Source: an uncultured Fimbriimonadales bacterium (GTDB taxonomy: Bacteria; Armatimonadota; Fimbriimonadia; Fimbriimonadales; GBS-DC). Taken from it: a DNA stretch of 41,914 nt. Positions 31,562 through 38,110 of this stretch are shown piece by piece. The notes beneath the pieces were generated by a model, which was given only the letters and a program-made list of their open reading frames with translations, had not been told where the DNA came from and did no database searches. Both the position numbers and the translations under genes were made by a program. Position 1 is the stretch's first letter. Each line of letters begins with the position of its first letter. The stretch covers positions 1-41,914 of the forward strand of contig CALKLF010000053.1 of NCBI GenBank assembly GCA_937992175.1, in the 5' to 3' direction.

Positions 31562-32337
31562 TCGCCTGGAGCCTCGGCGCGCGGTTCCCTACGACCGCGC
31601 GCCGCCTGCAACCGCTCCACAATCTCAGGCACTGTGACGAACTCGAAGCCGCGCCTCCGCAGGGCACGGATCAGTTCGGGCAGCGCGTCGGCAGTGTGCG
31701 GGTAAGTGTCGTGCAGGAGCAGGATACTGCCGTTATGCGCCCGTAGCGCGTAGCGATAGACCCAGGCACGGGTGGATGTTGGGCGTTCAGGCTCGCCCAG
31801 CACAGTCGCCATCACGAGGGGCATTTGCCAGCGTTGCACGGCGCGGCGCACTGCGTCGTTCTGTTCCAGATACGGCGGACGATAAGCGGTCAGTTGCACC
31901 CCTGCCCGCCGCGCCAGAACCTGACAGTCGCGAATCTGACGCCACACCTGCTCCTCCGTGAGGTCGGTCTGGCGCTGATGATCGTAGCTGTGGCAGCCGA
32001 GCGCGTGCCCTTCCGCCGTGATGCGCCGCGCCAGTTCGGGATAGCGTTTGAGCTTGGTTCCCACCACGAAGAATGTCGCCCGAACGCCTTCCTGTTTCAG
32101 GATGTCCAGAATGCGCGGGGTTGTTTCAGGGTCGGGTCCGTCATCGAAGGTGAGCGCGACGCCAGGGACGCTGGGGTCGCCGCGCCATAGCACACCCTCG
32201 CGCGTCATCAGATGCTCGCCCCGCACGCGCTGAAGCCAGTATTCAACGCTCAGCAGTCGCTCGCGCGATTCCCCGGTCAGGTCAGGCAGAAAGTAATACG
32301 CCAGCAGCAGGCACAGCAACGCGTCCACGCAGTGCAT
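31558..32337 (-). CDS. Membrane-anchored polysaccharide deacetylase (NodB homology)
   Basis: A 259-residue carbohydrate esterase family 4 enzyme with an N-terminal anchor (VDALLCLLLAYYFL). The NodB motifs are clear: ALTFDDGPDPETTP (catalytic base and first metal Asp), GCHSYDHQRQ (metal-binding His pair), YRPPYLEQND, and SILLLHDTYPHT. The enzyme removes N-acetyl groups from peptidoglycan, chitin-like or xylan-like polymers outside the membrane. Start ATG 32337 follows GGTATAAT by 15 nt; longer frames are rejected because they run into the divergent promoter. It is divergent from the small gene at 32367. Confidence 0.9.
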   Translation of the reverse strand: MHCVDALLCLLLAYYFLPDLTGESRERLLSVEYWLQRVRGEHLMTREGVLWRGDPSVPGVALTFDDGPDPETTPRILDILKQEGVRATFFVVGTKLKRYPELARRITAEGHALGCHSYDHQRQTDLTEEQVWRQIRDCQVLARRAGVQLTAYRPPYLEQNDAVRRAVQRWQMPLVMATVLGEPERPTSTRAWVYRYALRAHNGSILLLHDTYPHTADALPELIRALRRRGFEFVTVPEIVERLQAARGRREPRAEAPGD

Positions 32338-32349
32338 CCATCGCACGCG

Positions 32350-32360
32350 GGTATTATACC
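32350..32360. promoter_or_regulatory. Overlapping divergent -10 boxes (GGTATTATACC)
   Basis: On the plus strand GGTATTAT ends 9 nt before ATG 32367; on the minus strand GGTATAAT lies 15 nt before ATG 32337. The two boxes occupy the same 11 bp, so RNA polymerase probably cannot use both at once. Confidence 0.5.
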
Positions 32361-32366
32361 GTCGCC

Positions 32367-32759
32367 ATGAAAAGCGTTGTGGTTTCACGGCATGCCCTTC
32401 TGCCCGCGCAGGAGCAGGCGTTGCGCGAGCTGGGCGCGGAGGTAGTGGAGACCTGCGCGCAGTATGACCCTGACGCCGACAACCCGCGCTGGAAAGCGCA
32501 GGGGGTGGAGGCGATTTTTACCGTCGCGCTGCCGCCGTCGCTGCTCGCACGCCTGAGTGAGGCGTTTCGGGTGTTCACTTTCGATATGGAGAGCGTTGGG
32601 ATGGCACACGATGAAGAAGAAGCGAAGGCGTGGTGCGCCCAGGCGCCTCAGACGCGCAGCTACCTGCCCGCGCGGGAAGGGAGCCTGCGCCTGCTGGAGT
32701 TTCGAGGCGTGTCCGAGCTAAAAATTCAGATTCAGACCACGCGCGTCTGGGAAGTGTAG
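32367..32759 (+). CDS. Unknown small protein (130 aa), Rossmann-like start
   Basis: The protein begins MKSVVVSRHALLPAQEQALR and alternates strand and helix (ELGAEVVETCAQYDPDA, VEAIFTVALPPSLLARLSEA, FRVFTFDMESVG), followed by an acidic segment and a beta-rich end (EFRGVSELKIQIQTTRVWEV). The VxSRHxxL start is reminiscent of short CRISPR-associated proteins such as Csx16, but the rest does not support that identification. No Shine-Dalgarno sequence; the start is leaderless after GGTATTAT. It is a plausible real gene because its promoter and codon use match its neighbours. Confidence 0.6.
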   Translation: MKSVVVSRHALLPAQEQALRELGAEVVETCAQYDPDADNPRWKAQGVEAIFTVALPPSLLARLSEAFRVFTFDMESVGMAHDEEEAKAWCAQAPQTRSYLPAREGSLRLLEFRGVSELKIQIQTTRVWEV

Positions 32760-32796
32760 TGAGTTCGATCAATCGGGGCGCGACGAGTGAAAACCA

Positions 32797-32850
32797 TCGG
32801 CGGGGACACCGACGCTACGCATCCCGCGCGTAGCGTCGGCGTCCCGCCGA
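32797..32850. terminator. Strong hairpin between convergent genes
   Basis: TCGGCGGGGACACCGACGCT and GCGTAGCGTCGGCGTCCCGC pair nearly perfectly around ATCCCGC. It lies between the 3' ends of the 130-aa gene and fadN and may end both transcripts; no T-tract follows. Confidence 0.5.
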
Positions 32851-32879
32851 CAAGGTCCCGAATCCAAAAATTCAGAGGA

Positions 32880-35222
32880 TTAGTTCCTCAACGGCTTGCC
32901 CGTCTCCAGCATGTGGCGCATGCGATCCCATGTTTTGGGCTGCTGCGCCAGGTAGCCCACCACCTGAATCTCCAGCTGATAGAAGTAGGAGAGGGGCATC
33001 TCGGTGGGCTGGCTCAGGTCGCCGCCCGCCAGCACATACGCAATCTGCGAGGCGACAGTGAAGTCATGCTCAGTGATGAAGTTGCCCCGCTTGAGGTTGT
33101 GCAGCTCAATCAGCAGGCGGGTCAGCACGGTGTTGCCGTATGCCATCGCCTTCGGCTCTTCGGGGGGGGTGTAGCCCTGCTGCGCGAGGTGCAACGCCTC
33201 CTGCTTGGCAAGCCACAGGATGCGGTCGGGGTTGACGGAGATTTTATCCACGCCCTGACGCAGGAAGCCGTACTGCTCGCCTTCCAGTGCGCTGGTCGCC
33301 ACCTTGCCGAAGCCCAGCGTCTCCATCACGCGCCGAATCGCGGGGTACGGGTCGGCGTTCGGGGGCAGGCTGCTCAACGCGCGGTACAGCATGGTCGAAG
33401 TGCCGCCGCCGGCAGGGATAATGCCTACGCCCACCTCCGGCAAGCCAATATAGGTCTCCGCGCTCGCCACCACGCGGTCGCAGTGCATCGCCAGCTCGCA
33501 CGCGCCGCCCAGCGTGTAGCCGAAAGTCGCCGCCACAGTGGGCACTTTGGCATGGCGCAAGCGCAATAGCGAGTCCTGGAACGCCTTGCCGCCCATCAGC
33601 AGCTCGTCGAAGTCGCCCGTGCCAATCATCATCAAGAAGAGTTGCAGGTTGAAGCCGACGGAGAAATGCTCGCCGATGCCCGTGACCACCAGCCCGACGC
33701 CCTCGCGCTCGGCGCGGTCTGCGCCTTTGTAGAGCATTTCCATCACGCCGGGTCCCAGCACATTCATCTTGCTGTGGATGCCGACGCAGAATACGCCATC
33801 GCCAAGGTCGTAGATTGAAGCGTCGGCGTTGCGCTCCACCTCGGGGCAGTGGCGCGCCATGTTCGTGGGCGTAAGGAACTCAGGATCAGGGCGATACGGG
33901 GCAACCTGCCCTGCGCCCAGCCACACATAAACGGTGGTGTCGCCCGTGTCGGCGGTCTCGTAGAACGCCTTGCGCCCGAAGCGCAGCAGGTTCTGCACCA
34001 TCTCCGGAACTTGCATGCCCTCGCGCTCCATGCGTTCGGCGGTCTCGCGCACGCCGAATGCGTCCCAGGTCTGGAACGGTCCAATCTCGCGGTTGAAGCC
34101 CCACTTGATGGCGTGGTCAATCGCGATGGGGTCGTCGGCGAGGTTGGGCGCGTGCTGTGCGGTGTAGCGCAGCGTCTCGGCGTGCAGTCGCCACAGGAAC
34201 CGCCCCTCACGGCTGTCGTGGTTCACCAGCGCGCGCAGTCGCTCCTCCAGTGGCAGCTTCTCCAGCGGGTCGATATGGGGGAATTTGGCTTTCTGGCGCG
34301 GGCGATACTCGTAGGCGTTCAGGTCTAACGCCTCGATGCTGCCATCCTTCTGGCGGCGGTAGAAGCCTGCGCCTGTCTTCTCGCCCAGCCTGCCGTCGGC
34401 AAGTAGGCGTTGCACCACTTCGGGCAGGGCGAAAGTGCGCTTCTCCTCATCGGTTTCTAAGCGTTCGTGCAGGTTGTTCGCCACACTCGCCATCACATCC
34501 AGCCCCACGATGTCCGCCAATCGGAAGGTCGCGCTGCGCGGGTTGCCAATCAGCGGTCCCGTAAGCGCGTCCACCTCCTCGATGGTCATACCGAACTCCT
34601 GCATCAGCGGGAATACGACCATCATCGAGTGGATGCCGAGACGGTTGGCGATGAAACCCGGTGTGTCGCGGGCGATGACCACACGCTTACCCAGCACGCG
34701 CTCGGCAAAGCGGGCGACGCCCTCCACGATGTCGGGGTCGGTCTCGCGGCGCGGGATAATCTCCAGCAGTTTCAGATAGCGCGGAGGGTTGAAAAAGTGC
34801 GTGCCCAGAAACCGCCGCTTGATTTCGTCTCGGCAGTCGTCGCTCATTTCGTGAATCGACAGCCCGCTGGTGTTGGTGGACAGCACGGCGCGGTCGTTCA
34901 CATAGTCCTGCACGCGTGTCCACAGCTGGCGCTTGATGTCGGGCTTCTCTACAACGGCTTCAATCACCCAGTCCGCCTCTTTCAGGCGCGGGAAGTCGGA
35001 ATCAAACCCTCCAATTTCGATACGGCTTGCCAGTTCGGGCAGGTAGAACGGCGCAGGTTTGAGTTTGCTCACGCGCTCCAGCCCCTGCTTGGCGTGGTCG
35101 GGCGTCAGGTCTAACAGCAGCACTTGCCAACCGATGTTGGCGAGGTGCGCGGCGATTTGCGCGCCCATCGTGCCTGCGCCCAGCACGGCGGCTCTGCCTG
35201 TGGTGGTGTGTTCGTTCAGCAT
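32880..35222 (-). CDS. fadN: 3-hydroxyacyl-CoA dehydrogenase / enoyl-CoA hydratase, FadN type
   Basis: This 780-residue bifunctional beta-oxidation enzyme has the FadN order: an N-terminal NAD-binding 3-hydroxyacyl-CoA dehydrogenase (AVLGAGTMGAQIAAHLANIG at 12-31, STNTSGLSIHEMS, GTHFFNPPRYLKLLEIIP, DTPGFIANRLG) and a C-terminal crotonase domain (VVTGIGEHFSVGFNL, LGGACELAMHCDRVVAS, GLPEVGVGIIPAGGG). It hydrates trans-2-enoyl-CoA and oxidises the hydroxyacyl-CoA. Length agrees with Bacillus FadN. AGGAGG lies 9 nt before ATG 35222, and a GGTATAAT box at 35290-35297 gives a leader of about 60 nt. No thiolase or acyl-CoA dehydrogenase is adjacent. Confidence 0.9.
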   Translation of the reverse strand: MLNEHTTTGRAAVLGAGTMGAQIAAHLANIGWQVLLLDLTPDHAKQGLERVSKLKPAPFYLPELASRIEIGGFDSDFPRLKEADWVIEAVVEKPDIKRQLWTRVQDYVNDRAVLSTNTSGLSIHEMSDDCRDEIKRRFLGTHFFNPPRYLKLLEIIPRRETDPDIVEGVARFAERVLGKRVVIARDTPGFIANRLGIHSMMVVFPLMQEFGMTIEEVDALTGPLIGNPRSATFRLADIVGLDVMASVANNLHERLETDEEKRTFALPEVVQRLLADGRLGEKTGAGFYRRQKDGSIEALDLNAYEYRPRQKAKFPHIDPLEKLPLEERLRALVNHDSREGRFLWRLHAETLRYTAQHAPNLADDPIAIDHAIKWGFNREIGPFQTWDAFGVRETAERMEREGMQVPEMVQNLLRFGRKAFYETADTGDTTVYVWLGAGQVAPYRPDPEFLTPTNMARHCPEVERNADASIYDLGDGVFCVGIHSKMNVLGPGVMEMLYKGADRAEREGVGLVVTGIGEHFSVGFNLQLFLMMIGTGDFDELLMGGKAFQDSLLRLRHAKVPTVAATFGYTLGGACELAMHCDRVVASAETYIGLPEVGVGIIPAGGGTSTMLYRALSSLPPNADPYPAIRRVMETLGFGKVATSALEGEQYGFLRQGVDKISVNPDRILWLAKQEALHLAQQGYTPPEEPKAMAYGNTVLTRLLIELHNLKRGNFITEHDFTVASQIAYVLAGGDLSQPTEMPLSYFYQLEIQVVGYLAQQPKTWDRMRHMLETGKPLRN

Positions 35223-35289
35223 CGCTATTTGCCTCCTTAGTACGTGGTGAATTTTCGACTCGTCGGTTAAAACTCCTGCGAGCGCAGGG

Positions 35290-35297
35290 ATTATACC
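35290..35297 (-). promoter_or_regulatory. Extended -10 box (GGTATAAT) for fadN
   Basis: GGTATAAT on the minus strand lies about 68 nt before the fadN ATG. This longer leader carries AGGAGG. Confidence 0.5.
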
Positions 35298-35334
35298 TGC
35301 TGCACGGGCGCACAGCGCAGTAGAGCGCTCATCA

Positions 35335-35357
35335 GGTATAATTTAGCCACGCTAAAT
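35335..35357 (+). promoter_or_regulatory. GGTATAAT box followed by a 17-bp palindrome at the start site
   Basis: GGTATAAT (35335-35342) is overlapped by the palindrome ATTTAGC-CAC-GCTAAAT (35341-35357), which covers the expected transcription start of the Rieske-sufS-sufU operon. A repressor bound there would block initiation; an iron-sulfur or redox regulator would suit the operon. Confidence 0.5.
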
Positions 35358-35370
35358 ACAGGAGCCGCCT

Positions 35371-35688
35371 ATGTGGCTGAAGGCTATCCCAACCGAGCTA
35401 TCGGAAAACGAGTTTCGTACCGTAGAAATAAATGGGCAGCGGATTCTCATTGGGCGAGCGTCGAAGGGCTACTTCGCCGTGCTGGATCAGTGTTCCCATC
35501 AGAAGTTGCCGCTCTCGGAGGCGGATGGATTGCCGGGGCGCATCCACCGCGACCTGCTCGAGTGTCCCCATCACGGCGCGAAGTTCGATCCGTACACAGG
35601 GCAGGCGAAGGGCTTGCCCGCAATTCGCCCGATTAAAGTATTAAAAATCAAAGAGGAAGACGGTTTCGTATGGGTAGACTTAGAATGA
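35371..35688 (+). CDS. Rieske-type [2Fe-2S] ferredoxin associated with the SUF system
   Basis: The 105-residue protein is a single Rieske domain: Cys41-x-His43 (DQCSHQKLPL) and Cys65-x-x-His68 (LECPHHGAKFD) bind the cluster. It resembles the small NirD/biphenyl-dioxygenase-type ferredoxins often encoded beside sufS and sufU, where they may supply electrons or sense the cluster state. AGGAG (35360-35364) is 6 nt before the ATG. sufS starts 19 nt downstream, so the three genes form one operon. A promoter with a palindrome lies directly upstream. Confidence 0.9.
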   Translation: MWLKAIPTELSENEFRTVEINGQRILIGRASKGYFAVLDQCSHQKLPLSEADGLPGRIHRDLLECPHHGAKFDPYTGQAKGLPAIRPIKVLKIKEEDGFVWVDLE

Positions 35689-35707
35689 AGTTTCGGAGGC
35701 GATTCGT

Positions 35708-36946
35708 ATGGCGACAACGACTTTCTCGATCGACGCGAGCGAGATTCGCAGGCAGTTTCCGTTCTTTCAGCCGCATCCGGAGATGCGGAGCCTAATCTAT
35801 CTGGACAACGCCGCCACCACGCAGAAGCCCTACTCGGTCATCGAGGCGGTGAGCAACTTCTGGGCGCATCACAACGCGAATGTGCATCGTGGGGGGCACG
35901 GTGCAGGTGCAAAGGCGTCGGAACTTTACGAGGCGGCGCGCCAGCGCGTGGCGCAGTTTCTCAACGCCCGCGAACCTGCCGAAATCGTGTTCACACGCGG
36001 CACGACTGAGGCGATTAACCTCGTCGCCAGCAGCTGGGGTGAAGCGTTCGTCAAAGCAGGTGACGAGGTTATCATTACCGAAATGGAACACCACGCGAAC
36101 CTGCTGCCCTGGATGCGCCTCGCCGAGAAGCAGGGCGCGACGCTAAAGGTGTGGCGCATTACGGACGATGGCAGGCTGAACCTGGACGACCTGCGCACGC
36201 TGCTCACCGAGCGCACGCGACTCGTCGCGGTCGTGCATATCTCGAATGTGCTGGGCGTGGTCAACCCTGTCGCCGAGATTTGCCGACTAGCGCACGATGC
36301 AGGCGCGCTCTGCCTCGTGGACGCCGCGCAGAGCGTCGCGCACATGCCCGTCGATGTGCAGGCAATCGACTGCGACTTTCTCATGTTTTCGGGGCACAAA
36401 GCTTACGGTCCCACAGGGATTGGCGCGCTCTACGCGAAGCGTTCCCTGCTCGAAGCGATGCCCCCCTATCAGGTTGGCGGCGGAATCGTGAAGACCGTGA
36501 GCTGGGAACGGCTCGTGTGGTCGGAGCCGCCCGCGAAGTTCGAGGCGGGCACACCCCCCATCGGCGAGGCGGTCGGGCTGCACGCCGCATTGGACTTCAT
36601 CGACTCCATCGGGCGCGCGACTATCGAAGCCTACGAGCATGAACTGACGCGCTACGCCCTCGAACGCCTGCAGGAGGTTCCGGGGCTGCGCCTGTTCGGA
36701 CCCACGCCCGACCGCGCGGGCATCTTCGCGTTCATGCTGGAGGACATCCACCCGCACGACATCGCGACTGTGCTGGACGCACGCGACATCGCCATCCGAT
36801 CGGGACTACACTGTGCGCATCCGCTGGGCGCGCGGCTCGGCGGCTCGACGGCGCGCGCCAGCCTCGCCGTCTATAACGACACCGCGCACATCGACGCGCT
36901 CATCGAAGGGCTTCACGAGGTACGCAAGGTCTTCGGCTATGTTTGA
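35708..36946 (+). CDS. sufS: SufS-type cysteine desulfurase
   Basis: SufS takes sulfur from cysteine for Fe-S cluster assembly, with PLP as cofactor. The 412 residues include YLDNAATTQKP, HRGGHGAGAKASELYEAAR, EMEHHANLLPW, the PLP lysine Lys231 in FSGHKAYGPTGIGALY, GTPPIGEAVGL and the catalytic Cys369 in RSGLHCAHPL, all typical of group II desulfurases. GGAGG precedes ATG 35708 by 8 nt. Its end overlaps the sufU start by 8 nt, indicating translational coupling with the sulfur acceptor. No sufBCD genes follow; the scaffold must be encoded elsewhere. Confidence 0.95.
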   Translation: MATTTFSIDASEIRRQFPFFQPHPEMRSLIYLDNAATTQKPYSVIEAVSNFWAHHNANVHRGGHGAGAKASELYEAARQRVAQFLNAREPAEIVFTRGTTEAINLVASSWGEAFVKAGDEVIITEMEHHANLLPWMRLAEKQGATLKVWRITDDGRLNLDDLRTLLTERTRLVAVVHISNVLGVVNPVAEICRLAHDAGALCLVDAAQSVAHMPVDVQAIDCDFLMFSGHKAYGPTGIGALYAKRSLLEAMPPYQVGGGIVKTVSWERLVWSEPPAKFEAGTPPIGEAVGLHAALDFIDSIGRATIEAYEHELTRYALERLQEVPGLRLFGPTPDRAGIFAFMLEDIHPHDIATVLDARDIAIRSGLHCAHPLGARLGGSTARASLAVYNDTAHIDALIEGLHEVRKVFGYV

Positions 36947-37361
36947 TGAACTGTATCAGGAGATTATCTTAGACCACTATCGCCACCCGCGGGGTCGGGG
37001 CGAGCTGGAGCCGCCCAAAATCACGCAGGAAGGCTTCAACCCCTCCTGCGGCGACGAGGTGATTCTTGACCTGCGCCTCGAGGACGGGCGCATCAGTGAT
37101 ATTCGGTTTCACGGGCGGGGCTGCTCCATCAGTCAGGCGTCCGCCTCGATGATGACCGAAGCCGTCAAAGGCAAGACTCTTGCAGAGGCGCACGCGCTCA
37201 TCCAGCAGGTGTTGGCGATGGTCAAGGGCGAGGCAGAGGGCGACCCCGACGCGCTGGGCGACATCGTCGCGCTGGCGGGCGTGCGTAACTTTCCCGTGCG
37301 TGTCAAGTGCGCCACCCTTGCATGGCACACGCTGGAAGAGGCGCTGCGCAGTGCAACCTGA
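36939..37361 (+). CDS. sufU: SufU-type zinc-dependent sulfurtransferase
   Basis: SufU accepts persulfide sulfur from SufS. This 140-residue protein has the IscU-like ligands Cys37 and Asp39 (NPSCGDEV), Cys62 (GRGCSISQASASMM) and Cys124 (RVKCATLAWHTLEEAL). The 18-20 residue insertion before the last cysteine (KGEAEGDPDALGDIVALAGV) is the hallmark separating SufU from IscU. The ATG lies inside the end of sufS, so the longer open frame to the left is only the sufS sequence in another frame. Last gene of the operon. Confidence 0.95.
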   Translation: MFDELYQEIILDHYRHPRGRGELEPPKITQEGFNPSCGDEVILDLRLEDGRISDIRFHGRGCSISQASASMMTEAVKGKTLAEAHALIQQVLAMVKGEAEGDPDALGDIVALAGVRNFPVRVKCATLAWHTLEEALRSAT

Positions 37362-37379
37362 TAGCAGTCTGGGTCGGCT

Positions 37380-37480
37380 GCCCTGTCTCCCCTCTTGCGG
37401 CGCGGGCGAAGGGGGAACAGGCAGCTCGGCGCACATGCTTGGCTCCCCTCTCCCATCGCGCGGGAGCAAGGGTGCGGTTG
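37380..37480. repeat. Palindromic repeat cluster after sufU
   Basis: GCTGCCCTGT...ACAGGCAGC and CTCCCCTCTCCCATCGCGCGGGAG form hairpins of the window's common CCCTCTCCC style. The stretch to about 37560 is G-rich and contains several GGG runs; I see no gene. Confidence 0.5.
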
Positions 37481-37576
37481 GGGGTGCGTCGGTTGCGGGG
37501 GGTCGGGTGCGTCGGGTGTTGTATCAGGCGGCGGTGGTGGCAGTGCGGTGTGAGGGGCGTTGGCGGGTGAAGCCGT

Positions 37577-37652
37577 TCCTATGCAAACAAAGCCCGCCTG
37601 CGCGGACTAAAACCCTGCACAGGCGGGGTTTCGCTTGCACAGGAACGACTTT
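37577..37652. repeat. Inverted repeat GTTCCTATGCAA...TTGCACAGGAAC
   Basis: The outer arms pair, and inside them AAAGCCCGCCTG-type and CAGGCGGGGTTTCGC-type arms pair, giving a long imperfect hairpin. Repeats with AAACCCGCCT-AGGCGGGTTTCG are widespread in several bacterial phyla. Confidence 0.5.
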
Positions 37653-37744
37653 AGTCGACTGGGCAGCCGATTGGTCAGCTTCAAACCCCATAAGTCCTCC
37701 AAGGTGGAATCGTTCCTTTTTACCCGAATGCCTGCGCCAAAGTT

Positions 37745-37850
37745 ACCCCACCCCAACCCTCCCCGCAAGCGGGGAGGGAGCACATGCGCGGGCAGCCGCG
37801 ACGCCTCCCCCGTTCACGGGGGAGGTCGGGACGGGGGGAGAGACCAGCAG
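37745..37850. repeat. Paired palindromes CCCTCCCCGC/GCGGGGAGGG and CCTCCCCCGT/ACGGGGGAGG
   Basis: Two GC-rich hairpins are separated by CACATGCGCGGGCAGCCGCG. No coding signal in the stretch. Confidence 0.5.
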
Positions 37851-37870
37851 GCGAAGGGGACGCAGCGCAA

Positions 37871-38110
37871 TCATATTGATGGAGATGCCCACAGGTAATG
37901 AATCAACACACTGCCGTCGCGCACCTGGTCGGCAAGCCGCCGCCACATTGCCTCGCCTATAGCGCGGTACCGATCGTAAGCGTTGTTGGGCGAGTACTCA
38001 CGCGGGGGAATCTGGATGTCGGGCGTGCGCAGGAACTAGCCCAGCACGCCCGCGACTAACAGAATCCACACGTCGAGCAGCACGGCGCAGCCAATCGCCC
38101 ACTTGCGCAT
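37871..38110 (-). pseudogene. Membrane-anchored unknown protein with in-frame TAG, truncated
   Basis: The ATG at 38110 shares its A with the TAA stop of the E1 gene. The frame reads MRKWAIGCAVLLDVWILLVA and GVLG, then TAG (38036-38038), then in the same frame FLRTPDIQIPPREYSPNNAY, DRYRAIGEAMWRRLADQVRD and GSVLIHYLWASPSI to a TGA. The part after the TAG continues the pattern (one membrane helix, then a PPREYxPNNAYD segment) of small anchored proteins that I have an impression are common in Armatimonadota. A nonsense codon and probable 3' truncation make it a pseudogene; the 24-residue peptide before the TAG could still be made by coupling to E1. Confidence 0.55.

Noticed and set aside
37443-37560. 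G-quadruplex element in the G-rich stretch after sufU
   Set aside because: The G runs are uneven, with long loops between some of them, and the region is part of degenerate GC-rich repeats; support is too weak.
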